A DNA stretch of 56,351 nt, taken from contig SKQL01000057.1 of assembly GCA_007119035.1 (NCBI GenBank), positions 1 to 56,351 on the forward strand, given 5' to 3'. The DNA comes from Nitriliruptorales bacterium (GTDB lineage: Bacteria > Actinomycetota > Nitriliruptoria > Euzebyales > Egibacteraceae). The translations under genes were made by a program, and so were the position numbers. The notes under the pieces were generated by a model. The model was not told where the DNA came from. It was given only the letters and a program-made list of their open reading frames with translations, and did no database searches. This document shows, piece after piece, positions 47,128 through 56,351 of the stretch (position 1 is its first letter; the number at the start of each line of letters is the position of its first letter).

Positions 47128-48777
47128 CTACCCCACGGGTCCGTCCCCACGGCCGGTGAGCACCCCCACGGCGTGGTCCGCGGCTCGGTCGAAGGGTCGC
47201 AGCACGTACTCCGCACCCGCACGCTCGAACAACTCCGCGTCGGCTTCGGTATCCGCGGCGAGCGCGATCCCACCCTCGTAGCCGTGGTGCCGCAAGGCGT
47301 GGTGCAGGCCCAGTGCCGCGTCGCGGCGTCGGGCGGTGACCACGACCCAGCGCGTGGCTGCGAGGGGCAGCGCATCGGGGACCTCGGGATCCTCTGCGTC
47401 GCCGTACATCACCGGCACGCCGTGCTCCTCCCATCGACCCAGCACCGTGGGGTCGATGTCGACACCCATCACCGGAACCCCCGAAGACGTCAGTCCCGAC
47501 ATGATCGAGTCACCGAGGCGGCCGAGGCCGAACACGATCACCTCCGGATCGCTGACAGAGGACTCCGGCAGCTTGACCTCCTTGGCGCTTCGGCGTTCGA
47601 AGAGGCTCAACGGACCGGCCAGGCGCTCGAACAGCCAGCCCGAGTTGTAGATGAGGTAGGTCGACAGGCCGATCGTGATCAGCCCGACTGTGGTGATCAG
47701 CCCCACGATGTCGCCACCGATGTGACCGAGGCCAGCCCCCAGGGCGGCGAGGATCAGGGAGAACTCGCTGATCTGGGCCACCGTGAGCCCTGCGAGGAAG
47801 GACACGCGCTTGCGGTAGCCCATCGCCCCCATGATCACGAGCACGATCAGCGGGTTGCCGATGAGCACGAACACCGAGAGCACGAGGGCGGGGACGAGCA
47901 GCTCGCCGGCCTGGCCGAGGTCGAGCCCCACCCCGAGCTCGATGAAGAAGAACAGCACGAGGAAGTCGCGCAGGCTCGTGAGCCGGCCACCGATGGCTTC
48001 GCGGTACGGCGTCGATGCGAGGGAGACCCCCGCGAGGAACGCTCCCACCTCTTCGCTGAAGCCGAGCACGTCGCTGATCGCGGCAAGGGCCACCGCCCAG
48101 GTGATCGCGAAGAGGACGAGCAGCTCGGGGTGGTGGGCGACCCGGTGCAGCAGCGGTGGGATGACCCAGCGGGTGAGCGCGACGAGACCCCCGATCAGCG
48201 CCGCTCCCCGCAGTGCTACGAGCAGGAACTCCCTGCCGAGGCCGTCGGCGGTGACCGGGTCGCCGAACGCGGTCAACGCGATCATCACGAGCACCACGAC
48301 GATGTCCTGGACGATCAGGAACCCGATGGCGATCCGCCCGTGCAGGTCCTCGGTCTCGCGCTTGTCCGAGAGCAGCTTGACGATGATGATCGTGGACGAG
48401 AAGGTGAGCGCCACGGCGACGTACAACGCGGGCACCGTCGACAGGCCCAGTGCGAGCGCGATCCCGAAGCCGACCGCCGACGTGAACGCGACCTGCCCCA
48501 GTCCGGTGGCGAGCGCCACAGGGCCGACCGTGCGGATCAGCCCCACGTCGAGCTTCAGGCCGACCACGAACAGCAGCAGCGAGATCCCGATGCTCGCGAG
48601 CAACTCGATCTCGGCCGTCTCCGCCACGAGACCCAGTCCTTCGGGGCCGGCGAGGATCCCCGCTGCGATGAAACCCACGATGAGTGGCTGACGCAGACGC
48701 GCGGCGACGAGACCGACGAGCGCGCACAGCGCCAACACCAACGCGATCTGGTGGAAGACGCTGTCTATCTCCGGCAT
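47128..48777 (-). CDS. Monovalent cation:proton antiporter-2 family protein with TrkA_N domain
   Basis: VAARLRQPLIVGFIAAGILAGPEGLGL, Na_H_Exchanger TM segments, VIVFGLGRLGDSIMSGL. Confidence 0.92.
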   Translation of the reverse strand: MPEIDSVFHQIALVLALCALVGLVAARLRQPLIVGFIAAGILAGPEGLGLVAETAEIELLASIGISLLLFVVGLKLDVGLIRTVGPVALATGLGQVAFTSAVGFGIALALGLSTVPALYVAVALTFSSTIIIVKLLSDKRETEDLHGRIAIGFLIVQDIVVVLVMIALTAFGDPVTADGLGREFLLVALRGAALIGGLVALTRWVIPPLLHRVAHHPELLVLFAITWAVALAAISDVLGFSEEVGAFLAGVSLASTPYREAIGGRLTSLRDFLVLFFFIELGVGLDLGQAGELLVPALVLSVFVLIGNPLIVLVIMGAMGYRKRVSFLAGLTVAQISEFSLILAALGAGLGHIGGDIVGLITTVGLITIGLSTYLIYNSGWLFERLAGPLSLFERRSAKEVKLPESSVSDPEVIVFGLGRLGDSIMSGLTSSGVPVMGVDIDPTVLGRWEEHGVPVMYGDAEDPEVPDALPLAATRWVVVTARRRDAALGLHHALRHHGYEGGIALAADTEADAELFERAGAEYVLRPFDRAADHAVGVLTGRGDGPVG

Positions 48778-48868
48778 GCCGCCTGTCGAGCCCCCATCGC
48801 TGCCTACGCCCGGTCACACCCTGCCCCGCGTAGCTTCCGGACCGCGGTCAGGGCTCAGCGCGGTAAGC

Positions 48869-51550
48869 CTATGCGTCCGCCGCCGATCCCGTGGTGATTC
48901 CCAGCGCAGCGTGCGCGGCCGCGAGCCTCGCGACGGGTACCCGCATCGGCGAGCACGATACGTAGTCGAGTCCCATCTCGTGGCACAGGTGGACCGAGGC
49001 AGGGTCCCCACCGTGCTCGCCGCAAAGGCCGAGATGGAGGTCTGGCCGGGCCGAGCGGCCCTCCTCCACCGCGATCCGCACGAGGCGCCCCACACCGGTG
49101 GGATCGAGCGTCCCGAACGGGTCGGCCTCGAGCAGGCCGCGCTCGAGGTAAGTCGGCATGATCCTCGCCTCGACGTCGTCGCGGGAGAAACCGAACGCCA
49201 TCTGCGTCAGATCGTTCGTGCCGAAGGAGAAGAACTCCGCCGTCTGGGCGAGTTGATCCGCACGAAGAGCAGCCCGCGGGGTCTCTATCATGGTCCCGAT
49301 CCGGTACGTCACGTCCACGCCCGCCTCCGCGAGCACCGCCTCGACCGTCTCCCGCACCCAACCCGCCACGAGGTCGAGCTCGCGGGCGGTGACGGTGAGC
49401 GGGACCATGATCTCGACCTGCGGGTCGCCACCGGAGCGCTTGACGTCCGCGGCCGCTTCGAGCAGCGCCCTCGTCTGCATCACGTACAAGCCCGGCTTGA
49501 TGATCCCGAGCCGGCACCCACGGGTGCCGAGCATCGGGTTGGCTTCGCTCCAGTACTGAGCGGCGGCCAGTAGCTCGCGTCCCTTGTCGTCGAGCTCGCC
49601 CTTCGCTTCGCTCACGAGGAGCTCGGCCGGGTCCGGCAGGAACTCGTGCAGCGGCGGGTCGAGCAGGCGGACGGTGACGGGCAAGCCGTCCATCACCTCC
49701 AGCAGAGCGCGGAAGTCGTCGCGCTGGACTTCGCCCAGTGCATCCAACGCGGCCTGCTCGTCCGCTTCGTCATCGGCGAGGATCATCCGCCGGACGAGCG
49801 GAAGCCGGTCCCCCAGGAACATGTGCTCGGTGCGGCAGAGGCCGATTCCCTCCGCTCCGAGCTCACGCGCCTTCGCCGCATCAGCGGGCAGGTCCGCGTT
49901 CGCGCGGACCCCCAGTCGGCGAAACACGTCCCCCCACTCGAGGAGGGTCGCGAACGCCCCGGTCGGTTCCGGCGTGACGAGCGGGACCTCCCCCCGGGCT
50001 ACGAGTCCCCGGGAGCCGTCGATCGAGATGACATCCCCCTCGGCGACCGTCACCTCACCCACGGTGAGAATGCGACGCTTGTCGTCCACCACGAGGCCGT
50101 CCGCGCCGCACACGGCGGGCTTGCCCATACCGCGCGCGACGACCGCAGCATGGCTCACCAGCCCTCCGCGGGCGGTGAGGATCCCCTCCGCGGCGATCAT
50201 GCCGTGGAGGTCGTCGGGCGCAGTCTCCATCCGGACGAGGATCACGGGCCGGCCCTCGGCGGCGCGGGCCTCCGCGTCGTCGGCGTCGAAGCAGACCTCT
50301 CCGACCGCCGCTCCAGGTGAGGCGTTGAGCCCCGTGGTCAGCACCTCGGGCTCGGCGGTCGGCTCGAACCTGGGGTGCAGCAACTGCTCGAGTTGAGCGG
50401 GCTGCACCCTGGCGACCGCCTCACGTCGGTCGATCAGCCCTTCCTCGGCCATGTCGACCGCCATGCGAAAGGCCGCGTGGGCCGTCCGCTTGCCGACACG
50501 GGTCTGGAGTATGTAGAGGCAGTCATCCTCGATGGTGAACTCGACGTCGCACATGTCCCGATAATGCGCCTCGAGGGTGGCGAGCGCGTCGGTGAGCTCG
50601 GCGGCGCACCGGGGGAACTCGGTACCGAGCTCGCTCAGATGACGGGTGCGCCGGATCCCCGCGACGACGTCCTCTCCCTGGGCACGCGGGAGCCAGTCAC
50701 CGTAGGCCCGCGGCTCGCCGGTCGCGGGGTCACGCGTGAACGCGACACCGGTGCCGCTGCGCGAGCCGAGGTTGCCGAACACCATCTGCTGCACGGTGAC
50801 GGCCGTGCCGAGGTCGTCGGCGATCCCCTCCATACGCCGGTAGTCCCGCGCACGCCGGCCGTTCCACGAATGGAACACCGCCTGCACCGCTCGGTGCAGC
50901 TGCTCCACCGGGTCCCGGGGGATCGCCTCCCCCGCCTCCCTACGGATCAGCTCGGCGAAGACCTTCGTGAGGTCGACCAGGCCATCGATGGGGAGCTCGG
51001 CGTCCTCGGCGACCCCCGCCTTGCCCATCTGGCGCTGCAATGCCTCCTCGAACAGAGCGCCGTCGACGCCCATGACGACCTTGCCGTAGAGCTGGAGGAA
51101 ACGGCGGTACGCATCAAAAGCGAACCGCCGATCTCCCGTCACCCGTGCCAGACCCTCGACGGTCACGTCGTCGATGCCGAGGTTCAAGACCGTGTCCATC
51201 ATCCCCGGCATCGAGTAGCGCGCGCCGGAGCGCACGGACAGGAGTAGGGGACGCTCAGGGTCACCCAGCCGACGGCCGGCGGTCGACTCGAGATGAGCGA
51301 GCGCAGCCCGCAGGTCCTCCCACAGCGTGTCCGGCACCTCACCATCGCGCAGGAAGGCCCGGCACGCCTCCGTGGTGACGATGAAGCCGGGGGGCACGGG
51401 GAGCCCGAGCCGTGTCATCTCCGCGAGGTTGGCCCCCTTACCCCCGAGCAGGTCCCGCTGGCTTCCGTCCCCCTCGGGGAAGGGAACGACCCAACCCTTC
51501 GGCATCGAAGGTGTCGTTGAGGTCGCTGTCGCAGTCATCGTCGGCTCCAT
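48869..51550 (-). CDS. ppdK: Pyruvate, phosphate dikinase
   Basis: LLGGKGANLAEMTRLGLPVPPGFIVTTEAC, GGLVSHAAVVARGMGKPAVCGA, FFSFGTNDLTQMAFGFSRDD, LCGEHGGDPASVHLCHEMGLDYVSCSP. Confidence 0.96.
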   Translation of the reverse strand: MEPTMTATATSTTPSMPKGWVVPFPEGDGSQRDLLGGKGANLAEMTRLGLPVPPGFIVTTEACRAFLRDGEVPDTLWEDLRAALAHLESTAGRRLGDPERPLLLSVRSGARYSMPGMMDTVLNLGIDDVTVEGLARVTGDRRFAFDAYRRFLQLYGKVVMGVDGALFEEALQRQMGKAGVAEDAELPIDGLVDLTKVFAELIRREAGEAIPRDPVEQLHRAVQAVFHSWNGRRARDYRRMEGIADDLGTAVTVQQMVFGNLGSRSGTGVAFTRDPATGEPRAYGDWLPRAQGEDVVAGIRRTRHLSELGTEFPRCAAELTDALATLEAHYRDMCDVEFTIEDDCLYILQTRVGKRTAHAAFRMAVDMAEEGLIDRREAVARVQPAQLEQLLHPRFEPTAEPEVLTTGLNASPGAAVGEVCFDADDAEARAAEGRPVILVRMETAPDDLHGMIAAEGILTARGGLVSHAAVVARGMGKPAVCGADGLVVDDKRRILTVGEVTVAEGDVISIDGSRGLVARGEVPLVTPEPTGAFATLLEWGDVFRRLGVRANADLPADAAKARELGAEGIGLCRTEHMFLGDRLPLVRRMILADDEADEQAALDALGEVQRDDFRALLEVMDGLPVTVRLLDPPLHEFLPDPAELLVSEAKGELDDKGRELLAAAQYWSEANPMLGTRGCRLGIIKPGLYVMQTRALLEAAADVKRSGGDPQVEIMVPLTVTARELDLVAGWVRETVEAVLAEAGVDVTYRIGTMIETPRAALRADQLAQTAEFFSFGTNDLTQMAFGFSRDDVEARIMPTYLERGLLEADPFGTLDPTGVGRLVRIAVEEGRSARPDLHLGLCGEHGGDPASVHLCHEMGLDYVSCSPMRVPVARLAAAHAALGITTGSAADA

Positions 51551-51798
51551 CGTCGAAGTGCCGTCATGGTCGATCGGGTCGGACGCGGGGGTCAAGGGCC
51601 GTCGGTCCCGCCGTCGATGAACCCGAGGTCCTCCATCCTGCAGGGACCAGCCCGGTCGCTGCCGAGCCGAGGGTCCCCCGCGCACCGGGTCACATGACCC
51701 TCGACCGCGCATGGCGGGCGGGCTACGTTTCGCCCTGAGGCCACCACGGCCTCGATCGCATCGGGCCAGTGACCAACGGAAACAGGGGGTGTGCCAGG

Positions 51799-52224
51799 AT
51801 GTCCACACCAGAGGAAAGCCCTCCCCGCGTCGAGGAGGACCCGGGTGAGATAGGACCCCCGGTGCTGCGTCGCAGTCGGGAGAACCGGGTCCTGTTCGGC
51901 GTCTGCGGTGGCGTGGGTCGCTATCTCGGTGTCGACCCCGCGCTCGTACGCGTCGCGTTCGTCCTGCTCGTCGTGTTCGGTGGCTCCGGGGTGCTGCTGT
52001 ATCTCGTGGGCCTGATCGCCATCCCCTCAGAGGCGCCGGGAGAGTCGGTGCCGACAGGAGCCGCGACGGTGTCCAGCAACTCCGCCGCCATCCTGGGGAT
52101 CGTCCTCGTCGCCCTCGGCTCGCTGATGCTCGCCGGTAGGGTCATCCCGGCCTTCGGCGACCTCGTCGGGCCCCTGATCCTCATCTCCCTCGGGGTCCTC
52201 GTCGTCTTGGCGGGTCGGAGATGA
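51799..52224 (+). CDS. PspC domain-containing protein
   Basis: LRRSRENRVLFGVCGGVGRYLGVDPALVRVAFVLLVVFGGSGVLLYLVGLIAIPSE. Confidence 0.92.
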   Translation: MSTPEESPPRVEEDPGEIGPPVLRRSRENRVLFGVCGGVGRYLGVDPALVRVAFVLLVVFGGSGVLLYLVGLIAIPSEAPGESVPTGAATVSSNSAAILGIVLVALGSLMLAGRVIPAFGDLVGPLILISLGVLVVLAGRR

Positions 52225-52871
52225 GCGACGACACCCGCCTCGAGGACGCACAGGAGCAGACCTCCGCCTCGGCGGCCGACGCCCCGGGGGTCGCCACCGG
52301 CAGGATCGTGCTCGGCGGCCTCCTCGTAGTGCTCGGTGTCGTGTGGCTGCTCGACGCCGCGGGTGCCATCGACCTGCAATGGCGTGTCGTGTTGCCCGCC
52401 GTGCTGACGGTGATCGGCCTCGCCCTGCTCGCCACCGCGCGTCGAGGAGCGCACGGCGGGCTCGTGGCCACGGGCATCGTGCTCAGCGTCCTGGTCCTGC
52501 TGATCTCGGGCGTGACCTACGCGATCCCCCTGGGAGGTGTGGGGGAGCGTGTCGAGCGCCCATCGACGGTGGCCGAGGCGGAGGAGGGGCATTCGCTGGC
52601 CATGGGGCAGTTGACTGTCGATCTTCGTGATGTGGCCGACCTGGACGATGACGTCGAGGTGAGCGTGAGCGTCGGCATGGGCGAGATGCTGGTGCTGCTG
52701 CCCGAGGGCGTCGGCGCGGAGGTGGGGGCGAGCGCCGGCGCCGGCGAGGTGGCCGTTCTCGACGCCACCCGCAGTGGGGTCGGCATCTCGATGACCGAGA
52801 CGGCCCCCGGCGACCCGACGGTGACGCTCGATCTGTCCGTGGGCATGGGACGTATGGAGGTGCGGCGATGA
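52221..52871 (+). CDS. LiaF-like membrane protein with C-terminal adhesin-like beta domain
   Basis: Several TM helices, then VEVSVSVGMGEMLVLLPEGVGAEVGASAGAGEVAVLD; ATGA overlap. Confidence 0.75.
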   Translation: MSDDTRLEDAQEQTSASAADAPGVATGRIVLGGLLVVLGVVWLLDAAGAIDLQWRVVLPAVLTVIGLALLATARRGAHGGLVATGIVLSVLVLLISGVTYAIPLGGVGERVERPSTVAEAEEGHSLAMGQLTVDLRDVADLDDDVEVSVSVGMGEMLVLLPEGVGAEVGASAGAGEVAVLDATRSGVGISMTETAPGDPTVTLDLSVGMGRMEVRR

Positions 52872-53053
52872 GCACGGGCGGGCTGGACAGGGCGGCGCTG
52901 GTCTGGGGGGCGGTGTTCACTCTCCTCGGAGCCGCATTCCTCCTCCAGGAGCTGGGCGTGTGGCAGGTCCGGGCGGGGGTGTTCCTACCCGCCCTGCTGA
53001 TCGTCGCGGGAGTCGTGCTCGCACTGACCGGGCTCCGGGAGGAGTCGTCATGA
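52868..53053 (+). CDS. Small two-TM membrane protein
   Basis: 61 aa; LVWGAVFTLLGAAFLLQELGVW..LLIVAGVVLALTGL; 4-nt overlaps on both sides. Confidence 0.65.
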   Translation: MSTGGLDRAALVWGAVFTLLGAAFLLQELGVWQVRAGVFLPALLIVAGVVLALTGLREESS

Positions 53054-53991
53054 CGCCGCGGCGCTCCGCACTGGGGTGGGGGGTGGCCCTCATGGCCGTC
53101 GGGGTGGTCCTCCTGCTCCGCAACGCGGGGCTGGTGCCCGCCGACGTGGCGGTCTGGCCGTGGGCGCTGCTCGCCGCGGGCGCCGCCCTGCTCCCGCGCG
53201 CGACCTCGACCGAGGGCTCGGGCAGGGCATTGCCCGTGGCACTCGTCGTGGTAGGCGGCGTCTTCTCCCTGCGGGAGGTCGGCGCGTTGCCGCTCGAGAT
53301 CGGCATCTGGCCGGTTGCGCTCATCGCCGCGGGGGTGTTCCTGCTGACCCGCGGCATGTCCGATCGTAAGACGGTGCCCGCCACGACCGCCACGTCGTTC
53401 GACCTCGACGGGGCGGCCGCCGCACGTGTGAAGTTCTCCTACGGAGCAGGGATCCTGCGGGTGGCCGATGGTGCGGCAGCGGGCCTGCTGTACGAAGGCT
53501 CGTTCCTCGGCGGCATCCGCCAGGAGACGGAGCGCCACGGTGACGAGCTCGATATCGCGTTGCGCCACGCCAGCGACTTCCCGAGGGCCCTCGGCTCGAG
53601 CCGAGGCCTCGACTGGGACGTGCGGTTGGCGACCGACATCCCCCTGGATCTCGATGTCCGCACAGGCGCGTCGCGGGTCAAAGCGGACCTGAGCGAGCTG
53701 CAGGTCCGAAGCTTGAGCATCGAGACGGGCGCCAGCGACGTCGACGTCGTCCTGCCGGCGCGGCAGAGCTGCCGGGTCCAGATCGAGGCGGGCGCCGCTG
53801 ACGTCGCCATCCGCGTGCCGACGGGGGTCGCCGCCTCGGTGCGCACCAGCAGCGCGTTGGCCTCGGTCGACATCGATGGGTCCCGGTTCCCCCGTGTCGG
53901 GGGGACCCATCGATCACACGACTACGACACCGCAGCTTTCCGGGCCGACATCGAGATCGAAGGGGGGCTGTCGTCGTTCTCGGTGCGCTGA
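53050..53991 (+). CDS. LiaF/DUF4097-like membrane protein
   Basis: N-terminal TM helices plus C-terminal adhesin-like repeats (LDVRTGASRVKADLSELQVRSLSIETGASDVDVVLP). Confidence 0.75.
   Translation: MTPRRSALGWGVALMAVGVVLLLRNAGLVPADVAVWPWALLAAGAALLPRATSTEGSGRALPVALVVVGGVFSLREVGALPLEIGIWPVALIAAGVFLLTRGMSDRKTVPATTATSFDLDGAAAARVKFSYGAGILRVADGAAAGLLYEGSFLGGIRQETERHGDELDIALRHASDFPRALGSSRGLDWDVRLATDIPLDLDVRTGASRVKADLSELQVRSLSIETGASDVDVVLPARQSCRVQIEAGAADVAIRVPTGVAASVRTSSALASVDIDGSRFPRVGGTHRSHDYDTAAFRADIEIEGGLSSFSVR
53872..53914. repeat. 13-bp perfect inverted repeat, 17-nt spacer, inside CDS
   Basis: atcgatgggtccc ... gggacccatcgat. Confidence 0.95.
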
Positions 53992-54001
53992 GGCTCCCCG
54001 C

Positions 54002-54775
54002 TCATAGCGTCTCCGCCAGCCAGTCGACGAGGATCTGTGAGAGTCGCTCCGCCGCGCGACGTGACGTCACGAGGTGATCGGTACCGAGAAGGGGCAGGAA
54101 CGCCTTCGGCTGCCGTGCAATATGGAAGATGCGCTCGCCCTCGGTGACATGGACAACCTCGTCATCGACCGCGTGCACGACGAGGAGGGGACGGTCGAGG
54201 GTGGCGACCTGCCCCGCCTGGTCGTGCTTTTCGAGGTCGTCGAGGAAATCCGACGAGACCTCGAAGGCACGGTTCGCGATCTGCACCGTCGCGCTGCCCG
54301 TTCGCCGGATCTCCTCCTCATCCGACGCGAAGAGGTGCCCGACGTGCGAGGGCGCCGATGGCGCCCCGATGACCGCGACGGTGCGGACGGTCTTGAGTTG
54401 CTCCGCGGCCAGGAGCGTCGCCGCACCGCCCAGGCTGTGTCCCACCATCGCGCAGGGTGCGCTCCCCCGACGGATCAGCGCGGTGGCCGCGGCGACCAGA
54501 TCACGAACGTTGTTGGTGACCGTCTTGTCGACGAACTCGCCCTCGCTCTCCCCCACTGCGGCGAAATCGAAGCGCAGCACCTCGTGGCCGACATCGGCGA
54601 GCCCGTCGGCGAGGCGGCTCATGGTGTGCAGGTCCTTGGAGCACGTGAAGCAGTGGGCGAGCAGCACGCTCCCGAGCGGACTGCCGTCCGGGACATGCAG
54701 CACACCCGCCAGCTCGTTGCCGTCGCTGCCGGGGAATCGCATCGACTCGGTCTGTGCCACCTCGCCTCCGCACAT
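54002..54775 (-). CDS. Alpha/beta hydrolase
   Basis: GSVLLAHCFTCSKDLHTMSRLADGLADVGHEVLRFDFAAVGESEGEF, MVGHSLGGAATLLAA, LVVHAVDDEVVHV. Confidence 0.9.
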   Translation of the reverse strand: MCGGEVAQTESMRFPGSDGNELAGVLHVPDGSPLGSVLLAHCFTCSKDLHTMSRLADGLADVGHEVLRFDFAAVGESEGEFVDKTVTNNVRDLVAAATALIRRGSAPCAMVGHSLGGAATLLAAEQLKTVRTVAVIGAPSAPSHVGHLFASDEEEIRRTGSATVQIANRAFEVSSDFLDDLEKHDQAGQVATLDRPLLVVHAVDDEVVHVTEGERIFHIARQPKAFLPLLGTDHLVTSRRAAERLSQILVDWLAETL

Positions 54776-55031
54776 CGGGGAACATGGGGGTGGGCGTCAC
54801 TCTACGCCTCCATGCTCGTCGGGACTCGACTTTGGGGAGGATCGCGGAGGATGCTCGGAGCAACCGGGACAGGCGCCCCCCAGGAGAACGGGCTCAACCT
54901 CACGAGGACGCCCTTTACGGTCGCAACCGGGCGCTGCTCCTCATTCATCTTCGCGTTGAGGGCCACGATGGCGCCTGTGAACGTGGGCACCGCGTCCGCA
55001 CGTGGCCGCAGACACAGGTCGACGACCAGGG

Positions 55032-55754
55032 TCATGGTGACGTTCTCCCCGCGAACGCCTCCCGATCCATCGGCTTGCCATCGGGCCGCTCCAGGGCGAC
55101 CTTGGCGGTCCAGTGCCCGGTCGCGTACGTGCCCTCGTCGATGCTACGTAGCACCTCCTGCTCGTAAGCCTCCCTTGCCTCCGCACGCTCGACGACGGCG
55201 GCGAGCTCCTCCAGCTGGATCACCGCCACGCCGTCGCCGTCGCCCACAACCACATCGCCCTGCCGCACCGCGACACCACCGATAGCCACGGGAAAGCCGA
55301 TCTCGCCGGGGCCGTCCTTGGTCGGTCCGAGGTGGGTGATGCCGCATGCGAACACGGGGATGGGGGCCCGTCCCAACGCGTCGGCGTCACGGACAGAACC
55401 GTGCACCACGACGCCGACGGCACCACGGCTGGCGGCGTAGCGCGTCATGATCTCCCCGGTGATGGCCCGGCCTGTGTCCCCCTCCGCGTCGACGACCACG
55501 ACCTGTCCGGGAGCGACCATCTCGAGTGCCTGGTGCATTGCGAGGTTGTCGCCGAAGGCCACACGAACGGTGAGGGCCTGCCCCACCATCGGTGACGGAA
55601 ACGGGAACGGGGCTGGTGCGATGGGCCGCACCCCACGGATGGCGCTCATCCGCTCGATGCCGTCGGAGACGACGCTCGTCGACAACGTGCGCAGCCGCTC
55701 CAGTGCGGATGCGTCACACGGGGCATCGAGCGGATTCACCCGAATGGTGTGCAC
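55032..55754 (-). CDS. RraA family protein (probable GTG start)
   Basis: LSTSVVSDGIERMSAIRGVRPIAP, VVVDAEGDTGRAITGEIMTRYAASRGAVGVVVHGSVRDADAL. Confidence 0.87.
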   Translation of the reverse strand: MHTIRVNPLDAPCDASALERLRTLSTSVVSDGIERMSAIRGVRPIAPAPFPFPSPMVGQALTVRVAFGDNLAMHQALEMVAPGQVVVVDAEGDTGRAITGEIMTRYAASRGAVGVVVHGSVRDADALGRAPIPVFACGITHLGPTKDGPGEIGFPVAIGGVAVRQGDVVVGDGDGVAVIQLEELAAVVERAEAREAYEQEVLRSIDEGTYATGHWTAKVALERPDGKPMDREAFAGRTSP

Positions 55755-55821
55755 GGAAGCCTCCTCTTGTGGCCGGAGGCCACAGCGTAAGGGCATGCGG
55801 CTGGGAGGGGGCGGCGCACAA

Positions 55822-55851
55822 GCCATTCGCGCGCGACCGCGCGCGAATGGC
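55822..55851 (-). terminator. Candidate terminator-like hairpin downstream of 55852..56244
   Basis: 13-bp perfect stem gccattcgcgcgc-gacc-gcgcgcgaatggc abutting the minus-strand stop codon; no obvious U-tract. Confidence 0.5.
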
Positions 55852-56244
55852 CTATCCGGCCTCGACCGCGGCGGCTACCGCAGCCACGAGACGGTCCATG
55901 CCGAACGGGTAGATCACGTGGCAGCCATCGAGGAGTGACGCGTGCCGAGTGGCGGTGCGCTCAGGCACCTCGACCACGATGGGCATCTCCGGATGGGTCC
56001 GACGCAGTGCTCGGAGAACCTTGCGGTGAGCGTCCTTGTCGGGGTCGAGATCGTGGACGACGACATCGGCCGCATCGACCCAGGGGCATGGCTCGTCGAT
56101 CACGAGTGCGCAGGTCCTCCGCCGCTCGGCGTCAGGGCCCGGGCACACGGTCACGGAGAATCCCGCGGCCTCGAGGGCGCTCCTCTGGGCGTCCGTGGTG
56201 GCTGGGTTGCTGCCTTCGATGACGACATGGGCGGGGACGGACAT
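55852..56244 (-). CDS. Small alpha/beta protein, receiver-like fold suspected
   Basis: 130 aa; HVVIEGSNPATTDAQRSALEAAGFSVTVCPGP...ADVVVHDLDPDKDAHRKVLRALRRTHPEMPIVVEVPE. Confidence 0.6.
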   Translation of the reverse strand: MSVPAHVVIEGSNPATTDAQRSALEAAGFSVTVCPGPDAERRRTCALVIDEPCPWVDAADVVVHDLDPDKDAHRKVLRALRRTHPEMPIVVEVPERTATRHASLLDGCHVIYPFGMDRLVAAVAAAVEAG

Positions 56245-56351
56245 ATCGGCATCCTCCTGTGGGGCTGGGGCCTCGGTGGGTGGACTTCGAGCACAGGGTG
56301 TCGGATGTGATATGTCGCGCGCAGTGGCGAACGACCCGGCGCATGGGGGTC

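Noticed and set aside
46906-48897. 663-aa plus-strand Asp/Glu/His/Gln-rich ORF
   Set aside because: Antisense to the cation/proton antiporter; composition is a shadow of the TM-coding strand.

Overview
High-GC, probably actinobacterial, chromosomal window with about 55 CDSs. Main blocks: (1) 0-21 kb: a hydroxyacid/sugar-acid catabolic region with a GlcD-like oxidase, four 2-hydroxyacid dehydrogenases, an HpcH/HpaI aldolase, three other dehydrogenases, L-fuconate dehydratase, an FAH-family protein and a FadR-type regulator. Inside it is a translationally coupled trio: tartrate/D-malate dehydrogenase, APH-fold kinase and a divergent enolase. (2) 21-24.5 kb: transketolase-like protein and phosphoribosyltransferase. 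(3) 24.7-29.7 kb: a compact gas-vesicle operon (gvpA, F, G, O, J, L, S, a third F/L, K). It is headed by an unusual protein carrying tandem 11-residue amphipathic repeats. (4) 29.9-38.9 kb: typA, an AtuA/enoyl-CoA hydratase/biotin-dependent carboxylase block, and a PIG-L deacetylase. (5) 38.9-46.7 kb: a DevR/DevS-like two-component system flanked by duplicated PPOX + uncharacterised-domain gene pairs, then a multicopper oxidase, USP, DUF411 protein and ArsC. (6) 47-56 kb: cation/H+ antiporter, PPDK, a PspC/LiaF-like operon, a hydrolase and an RraA-family protein. Most notable signals: the kinase/divergent-enolase operon, the LEA-like repeat protein in the gas-vesicle operon, and two related long hairpins (22-5-22) with compensatory base changes in intergenic DNA at 29.77 and 46.89 kb. 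All assignments are from reading the sequence and family knowledge; no searches were run.
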